Below, piece after piece: positions 33,063 to 44,812 of a stretch of 64,000 nt of DNA. The stretch's first letter is position 1. Each line of letters starts with the position of its first letter. The notes below the pieces were generated by a model, which saw only the letters and a list, made by a program, of their open reading frames with translations, ran no database searches and was not told where the DNA came from. The stretch is from Ectobius pallidus (lineage: Eukaryota > Arthropoda > Insecta > Blattodea > Ectobiidae), in NCBI GenBank assembly GCA_964059195.1, contig CAXKWD010000002.1, positions 167,344,559-167,408,558 of the forward strand, read 5' to 3'. The position numbers were made by a program, and so were the translations under genes.

Positions 33063-35836
33063 ATGACGACCAAAGCAAGGAATAAGGACAGAGAATTAGG
33101 AATCAAAGAATCAATGAAAATTGGTGTGTGGAATGCCAGAGGAATAATACATAAAGAACCAGAGTTAGAAAAAGAACTAAAAGACATGGAAGTCGATATA
33201 GCAGTTATCCCTGAAACCAAACAAAAATTAAAGGGATCTAAAGACATGCAACATTACACTATGATTTACAATGGAGTTTTAAAAGAAGAACATGCTGCGG
33301 CAGGAATTGCATTACTTATCAATCGCTCTTTGAAAAATAGAATACATAGTTACCAATATATAAATGCCAGAATGATCAAACTAACATTAAGAATACCTAG
33401 AGGTTATTTAGTGATAATTGGGGTCTATAGCCCTGAAGAAGGGAAGCGAGAAAATTCTGAAAAATTCTATGAAGAGCTACAAACTGTAGTAAATAAAGTA
33501 AACCCAAATTACCATGTCATAATAGCAGGTGATTTTAATGCACGTGTCGGGAATAAAGAAATTAAAGACGTTGTTGGTAAGCATGGTGAGACTGTATTGA
33601 ACAATAATGGGAAACAACTAATTGATTTTGCTGCATACAATGACCTAAAAATTACTAATACCTTCTTTCCACACAAAGATATTCACAAGTTTACATGGTC
33701 AGCAAGAGGAAGCAGGAGTATAATTGACTACGTTGTAGTAAATAAGAAACTAGCAAACTGTGTACAAGACACCAGAGTATATAGGGGATGCGATATTAAT
33801 TCAGATCACTTCCTTCTAATATCCAAAATTGCTATCTTAGCAAGATGGAAAAACTTTAAAAAGAAAACCATATTTAAAAATACATTTAAAGTTAACTTGC
33901 TACAGGAAGAAAGTATAAGGCTACTCTATCAAAGTAGATTAAACTCATATTTGGAACAATTACCTCTGCATAGAAATTTAAATCAAGAATGGGAAGGTAT
34001 AAAAAATACTATAACGAAAGCAGCAAATGAAGCACTTGGGAAAAGAGTGAAACGATACAATAAACGTGGACTTACCATTTGGAACGATGATATAGCACAG
34101 ATTATTAAAGAAAAAAAAGACGCTTACTTAAAATATATCTCTTCAAAGACTCCATTAGACCGCTCTGAATATAAATATAGATGTGCAATTGTACGAACAG
34201 AAGTTAGAAAACTCAAACGGAATAGCTGGGCAAGATATGTAAGTGAAATAGAAACTGATGTCCACGGAAGACAGGATAAAGCATATAAGATTCTAAAATA
34301 CTTAAATAAATCTGATAGAGATACATTACAGATAAATACAATCAAGGAAGATACGTGGATTAAATATTATCAAGATCTCTGGACGGAAGAAACTACTGAA
34401 GGAAATTATATAGTTCCCTTACATATAAATGAAAATGTAGATCCAATTACCTTGGATGAACTATTAGTTGCATTAAATTCAATTAAGAATAAAAAGTCAC
34501 CTGGAGCAGATAATATAAATGGAGAATTGTTAAAATATGCATCTGTGCCCCTGAAGCTTAGAATTTTGAAGTTAATTAATATATGTTGGAGAACAGGGAA
34601 AATACCAGATGAGTGGAATATAGCAAAAATATGCCCAATATATAAAAAGGTGATAGGCAAGACTGTGCCAATTATCGAGGAATCAGTCTCTTAAATACCA
34701 GCTACAAAGTGTATGCCTCTATTTTAAAATTACAACTTAATGCCATCATAGAACATACACTATCAGAATTCCAAAATGGCTTTAGGAAAGGCAGATCCTG
34801 CACAGATTGTATTTTCACTGTAACACAATTAATAGAAAAATACAGAGAATTTAATTTACCTATACATATGGCATTCATCGATTATGTTAAGGCTTTCGAA
34901 TAAGTAAATCGGAACAAACTCTGGAATATTATGTTGGGAAAAGGCATTCCTCAACACCTTATCAAAGCAGTGCAAAGCCTATATACTGACAATCAAATTT
35001 TAATTGACATAGGCTTAAAATCTACAAATAAAACAACAATTAACCGTGGAGTAAGACAAGGGTGTCCACTGTCACTGACACTTTTTAATTTATATATTGA
35101 CGATATTGTCCATAATTGGCAACTGAGTTTAACAAAAGAATTTTACATAGGTAATACTCCATGCAATACACTCTTATTTGCTGACGATCAGCTACTTTTA
35201 GCCGAATCAGAAGATGCACTGCAAACAGCAATTTTCAAGTTAAATCAAATATGCAAATTATATAATATGAATATATCTATAGAGAAAACAAAAGTTATAG
35301 CATTTAAAGGTATGGATCCTATAAGATCAAAAATAGTTATAGAAAACAAAACTGTTGAACAAGTTACAAATTTTAATTATCTCGGCTATGATATATCTTA
35401 TTTAAACAATGTAGACTTGACTAAGAAGATTAGTAAATTTAGTTATCTTTGTGGAACAATAGTAAGAACCTTAAAGAATACAAGAAGAGAGACACAATTA
35501 AAGTTTTACAAAGTAATGGCTATTCCTTTCATTCTCTATGGCTCAGAATGTTGGACCTTAACAAAAGGACAGGAAAAACGATTAGAAGCAGTAGAGATGA
35601 AATTCCTACGAAGAGTAGCTGGATATACACTCCTGGATAAAAAAAAGAATGAAGATATTAGGAAGGAGTTAGGAATATTCAACCTTAATAATTTAATAAA
35701 GGAACGCAGGAATAACTGGCTCTCGCATGTACAAAGGATGAATAGCGATCGTATACCACAAAGAATACTATATTACACACCTTCAGGGAGAAGAAACATA
35801 GGCCGACCACGGAAGCGATGGAAAGAACAGTGCTAA
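33063..35836 (+). pseudogene. RTE ORF2: AP endonuclease plus reverse transcriptase, two lesions
   Basis: First in-frame ATG at 33063. Endonuclease motifs: MKIGVWNARG, IAVIPETKQK, VYSPEEGK, IAGDFNARVG, SRSIIDYVVV and the final SDHFLL. RT motifs: KSPGADNINGELLKYA, FQNGFRKGRSCTDC, FIDYVKAFE, GVRQGCPLSLTLFNLYIDDI, LLFADDQLLLA, and a C-terminal WLSHVQRM block. One single-base frameshift lies near 34648 in the A run before GTGATAGG, and a TAA at 34901-34903 follows KAFE. Otherwise the protein is complete at roughly 920 codons. Confidence 0.88.
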
Positions 35837-35998
35837 CCTTCCATGATTCGGAACAAGCCCAATGGGCTTAATCCATGCAGCTGATGATGATGACTTTTTA
35901 AAATCCGTATCATAATTACTCTTAGCTCGAATTCAAGAGCCACACAAGATTGGGTCAAGAGCCACATAAGCCTTGTTGTGGCCACCCCTCCTCTATAC

Positions 35999-36423
35999 TA
36001 TTAAACTAAGTTACTTCCAAATTGTCTTTGTGATAGGTTCTTATTGACTGAAAGCATGCCTCACATGACATTGTTAAATTTTAAACAATTTAAACATGTA
36101 AATGCGTGTTGGTCATCTCAATCCAGTTGTAACACCTTCCTGTCTCATCCTGCAGGCAAGTAGGCCTAGCATATAAGAGATACTTGACTATGTAGTAACA
36201 TTCCCAGCTTTTCAAATTTGGATGTTGTATTCGATTTGCAACAAGGCATGATTCTTGTCTTTGCCACTAGAGGGCCCTGAAGCATGTGAGCTTCTCTATG
36301 TTGCATTGGCTGCTGTCTGCAAGCAAGATTTCCCTACTCCAAGAGCAAGAGATATAAAGTCCCTCACAGAGATGCCAATTTAGTCACTTTGTGGCGAGAT
36401 CTATTTTGCTATTTTCAACATTC
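35999..36423. other. unassigned sequence
   Basis: About 425 bases with nothing recognised. Confidence 0.3.
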
Positions 36424-36435
36424 TATTAGACACTA

Positions 36436-36727
36436 AACTAAATTCCATGGCTCTACATCCCTGGAGGGACTAGGCCTGCTGCATCATCTACAATAGGCAG
36501 ATAGCAGGATTGGGGGCATGTGGTGAGCAAGCCGACAACCATAATTGTTAATGATGGTTTCCGTGACCAGAGCCACTACTTCTCAATCCTCAATTTGTAT
36601 GACAAGGCTGAACATACCCCGTTCCAGACAACAATATCTCAGAAAAATTTGAGTAGATATCGGGGCACAAACCTGGCCTGTGGATTCGTAGCCAGTGACT
36701 CTATCCACAAGATCATGCAGGTGGTCC
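36436..36727 (-). mobile_element. tRNA-derived SINE, copy 2
   Basis: Diverged copy of the 25693-26010 SINE in the same orientation, flanked by a perfect 12-bp TSD TATTAGACACTA (36424-36435 and 36728-36739). The A- and B-boxes at its right-hand end have decayed, so it is older than copy 1. Confidence 0.85.
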
Positions 36728-37109
36728 TATTAGACACTATCATACCTTTATATAATCTCAGGTTATAAGTAATCTTATCAACCTCAGCAGCATTTGTCTG
36801 TCAGTCCATTATGTATTTAATTCCTGTAATACAGTGCAATACCTTGTTTCTACACCCACAATCTGCCACTGCAACAAGAAGTATCGATAAAGATCTATTG
36901 ATCATTTTGAAAAATCAGAATTCTAAGGGCTACACCACCCACCAGCAAAACCAAGCTCATGCTAGAGGCAGGGGCGTATTTAGCTACTTAAGCGCCCCTA
37001 GGCTGAGAAAAATATTTTCGCCCCTTATTTCCACATGAATGTACCACAAAGTAACCTACACTAAACATTATTGTAACTAAAATAGTAGGCTAATAATAAT
37101 AGTAATAAT

Positions 37110-37835
37110 TAGACTTCGGACTTTTAGGTCGCTAAAAATGCTGTTTTAGGTACCTAAAATAGGCTCTAAAATTGGAAAATAGGTTCTAAAAATCGTAAAA
37201 TAGTCTCTTATAAAATCGTTAAGTTACCAATTTTCTGAATTATCTCAATTGAAATGCAGAATATTACATTTATTGAAGTCACCATGAATCAATAATCAAG
37301 ATAAAACACAGATATAGGCTTATGGTACACAGAATTATATAGACCTATTACTAGGGCCTGTATTACTACCACAACAGTGAAAACCTAATCTCTGCGCCCA
37401 GAAGCTACGCATTTCATACTAGCATATTCAACCCCTTGAATCCCTCAGTGATTCAGAGAACTACTTTTTTTTTTGTGTGTGTGTGACTGGATGTGGGAGT
37501 CGGGAGAAAACCACTACATTTTCTTGGGAATTCCAAGGAATTTTTCTACTAAAGACGAAACCACGTCACAAATGTGTCATGTACTGCACATTTCGAGCTA
37601 AAATTTTAGTGCGAACTGAAAATAAATGCTAGAATTTATAACAAAAAATTACTTATTTTGAAATTTAGAGGAAACACAAGCAAAAAGGCATTATTAGGCT
37701 CTAACGAAAAAATAGGCTGTTTTAGGACCTATAATATTATCAGTTTTAGGCATAGTCAATTATGAAACATGCATATATACAAGTTTTCGTCCATATATCA
37801 CTTAAGGATTAAAATAGGTTTTTACCTAAAATCTA
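37110..37835. mobile_element. 726-bp hAT-like MITE nested in the hAT
   Basis: Begins TAGACTTCGGACTTTTAGGT and ends ACCTAAAATCTA, with 8-bp TSD GTAATAAT at 37102-37109 and 37836-37843. The interior is rich in TTTTAGG/CCTAAAA motifs (37140-37200, 37690-37750). No ORF. Confidence 0.75.
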
Positions 37836-37845
37836 GTAATAATAA

Positions 37846-38020
37846 TAAGTACGAATTAGCACTGATGAGTATTGAATTACTGATACTGGCTAGTCTTATA
37901 ACAGTGATAGCGGCGTCTCATAACGAAGACCACCTTGAAATCAGAATGTCAGAGATTAATCAAAGGCGGTTAAATGGAAAGAGGGTTCCAATTTCATTGA
38001 CACAACAATGGAACTGCTAA
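37846..38020 (+). pseudogene. hAT transposase C-terminal fragment
   Basis: NKYELALMSIELLILASLIT resembles the hAT C-terminal dimerisation tract (L-LMSIE---), followed by a basic tail. It belongs to the outer hAT element; the nested MITE at 37110-37835 lies just upstream. Everything upstream in the protein is lost. Confidence 0.45.
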
Positions 38021-38260
38021 TTGCTTTTAGCAAAGGTTCTTACTCGTTGGAAGATTGTTGATTAAATTTGAGCGTTTTGTTGTCAATGTTATTCATTTAT
38101 GTATTTCATTGTGCGTTACATTAGTTTACTATTTTGAAGAGTTATGAATAAAATGTTTAATATAAAAAAACCAGTAACAGCTTAAAAGCCGCCCCTTCAA
38201 ATCTGCCGCCCTAGGCAGCTGCCTAGTCTGCCTAGGCTTAAATACGGCACTGGCTAGAGG

Positions 38261-39266
38261 GTATTCTGAACAGCTAATCTTATTGTCTTGTGCAGATTAA
38301 CTTCATTCATAGCATTTTCTATTCTGCAAAGTCATCAGTGATGTATTCTTTGAAGCTGTCACTCTGCAAGATTTCTGAATATCTGAGGTAATCACATATT
38401 CCTAGGCCTACTAAGCCTAATTTTTCGCTGAGTTTCCTAGGAAAATCTTAAACCACTTCAGCACACTTGCTGTCCATTTGCTTGATACAGTGCTAACAGA
38501 GAATGTCAGAACCAGTCTTATGAACTTTTAAAGGTAGGCCTACATTTTCTCTAGGCTGTTTTCTACGAAACACCGTAGCGAAAAATGTTTGGATAAAGGT
38601 TTTGATGAGATTCGATTAGTGTCACTATGGTATCAATTATTTTCAAGATAGGATTTTGCAGAAGGATAAGATGAGGCGTTGATCTTTTATCTTTTATAGT
38701 AGGCCTATATTCTTTCTTGTAGGCCTCTGCTAAGGAAGGAAAAGTGTATGTCTCATTCACTGCTTTGATTTAACTTCACTCTCAAAAACTGAAAATGCAT
38801 AAACAACAAGAAAATCACTACAAAGCTGGAACTTCAACATGAGATTTCCTGTTATTATCTATTTGCTACATAAGGTAAGGTTACCAGCAGTGGTGACTCC
38901 TGTATAGAATCACTTGAGCATATGACCACCTTAATAATTATCCTCATCTTATCTAATTTTGTCAGTATTGTTTGTAGTAGAATAGAATATATTTCATCCT
39001 CTGAACATGTACCGGTAGGCCTACATTGTTAAGGGACATGCTAATTATACAAGTTTATACAAAGTATAGTTCTTACAGTTTGAAAATGATATTTAAAAAA
39101 GAAGAAAGAAAAAAAATACATAAAGAAACTTATAATATAACCGTGGCATGTTTAGCCTATAACTTACCTATTTAATCTCTTTTAATCCTAGTCTTATTTG
39201 TCGATTAAGTAGCAATTATTGTACCAGTATGCATTAACAACTCACTGTACAAAAAGATGTCTGAGT
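38261..39266. other. unassigned sequence
   Basis: About 1 kb. A 65-codon minus-strand frame (38760-38563, starts MNETYTFPSLAEAYKKEY) has ordinary composition but no recognised family. Confidence 0.3.
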
Positions 39267-40499
39267 ATTCGGGTTATTCTCCAGAAAAGGGCAGATTCAT
39301 GTCGCAGTTGATTTTCTGGTGTAAAATAAGTATTTATGGATTATGAATTATTATGATAAGGGACTGTCCATTGTTAGTATCAGGACACTTTGGTTGAAAT
39401 TTAAACTTCATAATTTGAAGTACAGTGTGATATTTGACTTACAGAAAACAATTTTGCTGTATACATCTTAAACACCACTCTTAATTTCTATTCCCAGTAT
39501 CTTGCTTGGGATTGATGGCAAAAATATACTGTTTATTGTTCATTTTTGGTTTGTTAGTCTGTATGGACGAGGAAATAAGGTTAAAAAATTTGAATGAATT
39601 ATTGTAAAAGTTCCTCCTAAATTACTGCATGTATTCAAATTTTGCTTAAAGCAGTTGAATTATACACTATTCAAGACTCAGTTGGTATATTTTGTTTTAT
39701 GAATTGGTAATTTTAATACTTCGTAATACTAGTAATTGTAACTGCATGTGCGTTAGTATCCAGACAGTTAGTATCAGGACAAAATGTCTTTCAAATGGAT
39801 GAACATATTACAGTCAAATTATAATTGTAACTAATGTCATTATTAGTATATAGGTAGAATATTAATTTTTTTAAAAAGAACATAACAAGTTGTATTAAAT
39901 GACACTGAGGCCAACATTACAAAGGTGCAGAATACATGTTTACAATGCAATTGTATTGTTATTCAGGAAAGGAGCACACTGCTTGTCTTGAATATGAAAC
40001 TACTGTAAGACAGGAACTCCCTCTATCACAGTGAGAATAGATTTATATGAAGATGTATCAAAGTCATTTTGTTGTGGCCATACAAAACGATTTTGGCCAA
40101 CACAAGACAGAAATTTTACGATCAAACTGGCACTTTTTCATTTCGTTGAATATCCCAGGTTGCCATTAATGACAGCTACCCATTCTCATAGTGTGGTAGA
40201 CTTTCTTCGTTCCCTTCATTTATATTTGTGTCTTCCTTATCTTGAGTATTATTGGAATAGACTTCTGTGGTCTTCATATTGAGAGAAGTCAAATCTTCTT
40301 TTAAGGATGCATGAAATTGATATGGAACCACATATCATGAACTGGCCCTCGTGATACCTTCCTACCTCTTATCACACTCCAATTTTAAGAACTTGGCACA
40401 CCTGAGAAAACATTTTAGCATTTTGCATTACAGTCTTTTCAGAACGCACCATGTTCCAAACCATGTTGTTTCACCACAACACTAATCCCATCTATACTT

Positions 40500-40845
40500 C
40501 TTCAATTAAATTTGCATTTTTTCAACAAGACACTGCTACAGCGCATAATGCAGATCTCTTGTTAGAACTGAAGAATTGTTTGAAGATAGGGTAATTAGTA
40601 AGGGGACATGGCCAACAAGATCTTCAGATCTTACTGCATGTGATTTTTATTTTTGGGAGAAATTAAAAAATAAAGTGTACATGGATAACCTTCATACAGT
40701 ATAATTTAAGAACCGAAAGAGAACATAAGAAGAGAAATTGCAGCAATTTCACAAGAAGATTTACTGCGTGTGAATGCAAACTTTTTTAAAAGATGTCAGA
40801 AATGTGTGCGATTAGACGGAGATCATTTTGAGTATCCTCTATGAC
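40500..40845 (+). pseudogene. IS630/Tc1-like transposase fragment
   Basis: Two frames together give FFQQDTATAHNADLLLELKN, then WPTRSSDLTACDFYFWEKLK, NKVYMDNLHT, and after further shifts a stretch ending RCQKCVRLDGDHFE. FQQDGATAHTA, WP-RSPDLTPCDFFLWG and the C-terminal R-C---NG-H-E are the hallmarks of a common arthropod mariner/IS630-type transposase. Only the third quarter onward is recognisable. It may be element B's cargo or an older insertion. Confidence 0.6.
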
Positions 40846-41044
40846 AAAGTACGTGATTATTCTAACTGTAGGCCTAATTCAGAAATCTTTGCGCTTGAAT
40901 TGAGGGGTTATATACTTGAGCCTTCACCAGTTGACGACTTTCTTCCAGGCCATCGCACAGAGCGTGCGTTCTTGGCACACCGCAAAAATAACGTCTCTGT
41001 ATTTCTCTTTCAAGAAAGTGATGTGATGGTTACATATGATGGAT

Positions 41045-41701
41045 CCTGTCTTTCTCTCCACTTCATTGTATGGTTTTGTCTTCTGTCATATTCCTGCCCT
41101 TGTTTCCAGTTCGTTGTTTGGTTTTCTTCCTGTGGCGATTTTTCATCTTCTTGACCTGTTTCTGCATTATTTGTGTTCAATTGTTGGTTTTCTGTGTTTG
41201 TGTTCGCTTGTTGGTTTTCTGCTTTACCTGTTTGTTCCTCAGGCTTCCTTTTCTCGATTTTCTTCGGGCTAGGTATATCTGCGTGTCCTGTTCTGTTGCT
41301 CTTCTTTCCTTTTGTTTGTGCTCAGCCCTCCGTTATATATCTTTCCGTTTCTCTTGAAGCAACTGCTTGGACTACTGTCTCCTCTACTATTACTTTAGGT
41401 CATTTTCTAAGAACTCCATAATTGTATCCATCTTCTCCGTTAGTTGCCTGATTTTGTCATTTGCCATGTGAATTAGGGGTTTGCACTCTTCACATAGCCA
41501 TGTGAGTTTGCATTTTACTCTTTTCATAATGTCAAACTCTCCTTGAGTTATGCCAGTGCATTCTTTATGGTACCAGAGAGAGCAGTTTCCCTCACATTGA
41601 ATCGCTGTTGCGTCTTCTGTGAATTCCTGTTTGCAGGATCCACATGTTTGATCTTTGTTTACTTCGTCTTTTTTTGTTATCATGTTGGCTGATTTCGCCA
41701 T
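41045..41701 (-). pseudogene. LINE ORF1 with PHD-like zinc finger (inverted part)
   Basis: Starts ATG at 41701. The N-terminus has CGSCKQEFTEDATAIQCEG and CSLWYHKECTGI, then CKLTWLCEEC: the C4HC3 spacing of a PHD finger with the W-H pair in the second loop. A coiled-coil-like tract follows (IRQLTEKMDTIMEFLEND). A stop at about 41390 and a frame change lead into a Lys/Glu/Gln/Asn-rich tail (KPEEQTGKAENQQANTNTEN), cut off at 41045. PHD-like fingers occur in ORF1 of some non-LTR elements. Truncated and inactive. Confidence 0.75.
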
Positions 41702-41829
41702 GAGTTTCCTTTCCTCTATTACTTCCCTTGCTATTTACTTCTGCTATCCCGTATTGATTCGTCTGCTGTCTGCAAGAAATTCACACGATGGATCTTGTTA
41801 CTACTGTTGTTACGAGTTACTATTGAGAA

Positions 41830-44145
41830 TACCTGGAGCAGGAGGGCTTCCAAGTGACCAACAACCCCCAAAATCATACCTACATTGCACAAAATGGTAC
41901 CTCAACAATAGATCTCGTACTAATAAGCAACAAAGTAAAATTAATCAAACAAGAAATAGCAACCGAGAATCCTATAAGGAAACATCTACCAGTAAGGACA
42001 ACACTTGAGATACAAGGGAAAGCTATAGAAGAATATGAAGAAAGGAAAACCATAACAACAAGGAAAATAGATGAGGTCATCGAAAAGAAACAAGGCAGGA
42101 TCAGGGAATGTGAACAGCTAATAGCCGAGGGACACATAAACAAAGCAGCTAACGCAATCAAAGATATTCTACAGAAAGCAACCATCACAAAGTCAAAAAA
42201 CGAGAGAAGAGCTAAGATATGGTTTGATAAAGACTGTTACAAAAAGAGGAAAGAGGTAGTGAAAGACTTAATTGCAGCAAGAAACACAAACGAGCAAAGA
42301 GATCTCATAATATATAACAACACAAGAAAAGAGTACAAAGCACTTATAGAGGACAAAAAGAAAACCTTCATAGAAAAAGAAGCACAGAAGATGGCAGAAG
42401 AAGCACAAGAAAACCCGTTTCATGCCTGCCGACCAAGGCAGCCAACACTGCAGCATGAAATTGAAATGGAAACATGGACAAAACACTTTACCAAAGTGCT
42501 GCAACACAGAGACACCAGACCAGATGAATCAAACCCTATAACAACTGCAGTAGAAGAAATAATCTCCGCCTCAGAGGTAGCAGATGTCATAACAAAAACA
42601 AAAAACAACAAAGCAGCCGGCCCAGACCAAGTCTTCTATGAACACCTGAAAGCAGCACTGCCATGGCTATTACAAACATGGACCGCACTATTCAATACCT
42701 GCATAAAGCTGCAAAAAATACCAGAAACATGGAAGAGGTCTACATTAAAAGTAAGTTACTATACAAAGGCAAAGGAGATGCCAGTAAAACAGATTCATAC
42801 AGAGGAATAGCCCTGGAAAATACAACCCTCAAAATTTTCACGTCTATTCTAACAAAGAAATTATAAAAAATGGTGGATCATAAACTCCCCGAAGAGCAAT
42901 TTGGATTTTGCAAGTGCAGAAGCACATTACATGCAGTAAAGAATCTCATGGACGATATTATGGAAGCAAAAAGAGGAAAAGGAGGGAAGCTATTCTCGGT
43001 ATTCGTTGATTATAGTAAAGCCTTCGACTTACTAGACAGGAGCACTATAGTGAGAAAACTAAAGGCACTCATTGGGCAAGATCATCCGATTGCAGTAACA
43101 ATACAGAACATCCTAGCAGAAAATTACATTACCGTGAACAATAACATAAAGACATCAGAAGAGATAGCACAGTGGAACGGAGTACTTCAGGGAGATCCCA
43201 TCAGCCCTCTCCTTTTCAACATTGCAACATGGGACTTAGTGAAAGAAGTAAAAAAAATAACAATGAAAACATAAGTATATATATCTCTATGCAGATGATA
43301 TGGTAATAGCATCTAAGTGACGCGAGCACTTACAAGAAGCACTGGACAACCTAGCATCATGGGCGAATCAAAACAGATTGTACATAAACAAAGACAAAAC
43401 CAAGGCAATGATATTCAGAAATGGAGGGAAGTTAGGAAATCTCGACAGAGACATTTTCTGTGCAGGAGAACGCCTCGATGTACAGCCAACATATAAATAC
43501 CTAGGCATAACTCTGCAACCGCTAGGAAGGACTTTCACAACCCATATAAGGGAAAGACTCACACAGGCTCTATTAGCAATGAACGACATCAAGAATCTAC
43601 CACGACTATCCCTAGACATGGCCATGAAGCTTTTCAAAACAAAAATCATGCCTATCATAACCTACGGCCTACCACTAATTTGGGATCATCTGACCATAAG
43701 AAACATGGAAACCATAGAGAAAGTAAAAGCAGTTTTCTTGAAAAAAGTACTATGTATCTCAAAGAACACACTCTCCAGATACGCCTACGAACTAGCAAAA
43801 GAGACATTCTTCTTGGAAGATTTAAGACTAGACCTTCAGCTACCGGCAACTGCAACGTGGAATCAAGCAATGGAAACAAGAAAAGAAAAAGCAGTGGAAA
43901 TCAGAGACGATTTCTACGCAACAGATGCCTTTTTATGCAGAGACTGGACTGGAACAAATTATGAGCTGCGACATTTGGTTACAAGATTCAGCATCCATGG
44001 ATTCCACCACAAGATATGCACCCTCAAATTATTCCACGAACCATCAAGCCACTGTGTATGTGAGCTATGTGGAGAAAAGTGCGAGAAATACCATATGATG
44101 AAGTGTACGAAAAGAACGACACTAACGCAGTTCTGCACGGAATGA
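41830..44145 (+). pseudogene. LINE ORF2: end of endonuclease plus reverse transcriptase
   Basis: Opens with LEQEGFQVTNNPQNHTYIAQ and GTSTIDLVLIS, the last endonuclease motif. RT follows: NKAAGPDQVFYEHLKAAL, DSYRGIALENTTLKIF, EEQFGFCKCRSTLHAV, VDYSKAFDLLDR, GVLQGDPISPLLFNIA, YLYADDMVIASK, YLGITLQPLG, and a Cys/His C-terminus (CVCELCGEKCEKYHMMKC). Broken by a frameshift near 42740, TAA at 42864, a shift near 43270 and TGA near 43318. The clade within the APE-type LINEs is not certain. Confidence 0.82.
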
Positions 44146-44577
44146 CTGAACTTACTCTCTCATGCCCATTGGGAGCATTCTCTTTATTATTATTACATAT
44201 GATGGATGTAATTGTGCAAATTTACTACGTTTACATCTAGAAATGTCACTTTAAATAAATTGAAACCCTCAGTAACAGTAAATAGCATGTGATGTCGAGC
44301 CATGATGTGGTTACCATCTATTGTTTGATCTTTTGACACACATAGCTTATCTGCCAGGATCTACCATGCTGATTTCGTCATTGTTGTAGAAACTTATAAC
44401 TTCCTGCATACTGTCTTCACTTATCCTCCTCCTTACTATATTTTTATGGAGTTTTATTGAGCGGTTGGCTATTCTAAAATTTTAAGCAAGTTTATATATC
44501 TATATATATAGATATATAAATATCTGCCACTTTTTCTAGAACTTCCTGGCATTGCTCTTTCAGTTCTTTTATAGGCT

Positions 44578-44812
44578 TTACCAACAGCCGATGGTGAAAG
44601 CTTTATTTGCTTGCTTTTTAGTAGCATGGCTTAGTCTTTTTCTTTCTGCCTCCTTTCCTTTCCTTAATGTTGCTTCTAGTGCTGTTATTTTTTCAGTTTT
44701 TTTTCTCCCTATATAATTCTTTATTATGTTCTTTCTGTTCAATTTAAATTTTTCATCAGTCTTGTGACTTTCCATAAATAACTTCTGCCTTTCACAATTT
44801 GTTTTGCCCATG
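44578..44812 (-). pseudogene. basic transposon-encoded protein fragment
   Basis: From ATG 44812 leftwards: MGKTNCERQKLFMESHKTDE followed by Lys/Arg-rich helices (RKKTEKITALEATLRKGKEA) to a stop at 44578. The K-AERQ--YR-R-K type N-terminus recurs in unclassified arthropod transposon proteins. It lies near the right end of element B and reads inward from it. A longer upstream frame (to 45006) is probably fortuitous. Confidence 0.35.

Larger units (their letters stand above)
32660..35892 (+). mobile_element. nearly full-length RTE-type LINE
   Basis: Starts in a GC-rich 5' UTR (ggggaccttgtaacccctat), encodes endonuclease and RT, and ends in a GATGAT tail at about 35883-35892. Flanking ACTTTTTTAAATCCCGT (32643-32659) and ACTTTTTAAAATCCGT (35893-35908) look like an aged TSD. 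Two lesions only, so it was active relatively recently. Confidence 0.82.
29726..35990. mobile_element. hAT element filled with nested insertions
   Basis: Left end CAGGGGTAGCCACTAACC at 29726; right end ...gtggccacccctc at 35990, its complement apart from the last base. Perfect 8-bp TSD CTCTATAC at 29718-29725 and 35991-35998, the hAT length. Its own sequence is 29726-30234, 31739-32002, parts around 32637-32659 and 35909-35990. No transposase remains. It hosts an ORF1-only LINE, a 626-bp hAT and an RTE LINE. Confidence 0.75.
36969..38252. mobile_element. hAT element with a nested hAT
   Basis: Left end CAGGGGCGTATTTAGCTACT, right end gcttaaatacggcactg; perfect 8-bp TSD GCTAGAGG at 36961-36968 and 38253-38260. 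Contains a hAT transposase C-terminus and the insertion at 37110-37835. Confidence 0.88.
41045..44192 (+). mobile_element. LINE insertion with an inverted 5' segment
   Basis: A 15-bp TSD TTACATATGATGGAT flanks the whole unit (41030-41044 and 44193-44207), and a TTATTATTA tail precedes the right TSD. From 41045 to about 41830 the LINE is inverted (5' UTR and ORF1 on the minus strand). From there to 44192 it runs on the plus strand (C-terminal endonuclease, RT, 3' end). One TSD pair around both orientations shows a single insertion, as produced by twin priming. Confidence 0.82.

Noticed and set aside
41036..41421. Cys/Phe-rich plus-strand frames with membrane-like segments
   Set aside because: Antisense shadows of the Lys/Glu-rich tail of the inverted LINE ORF1.
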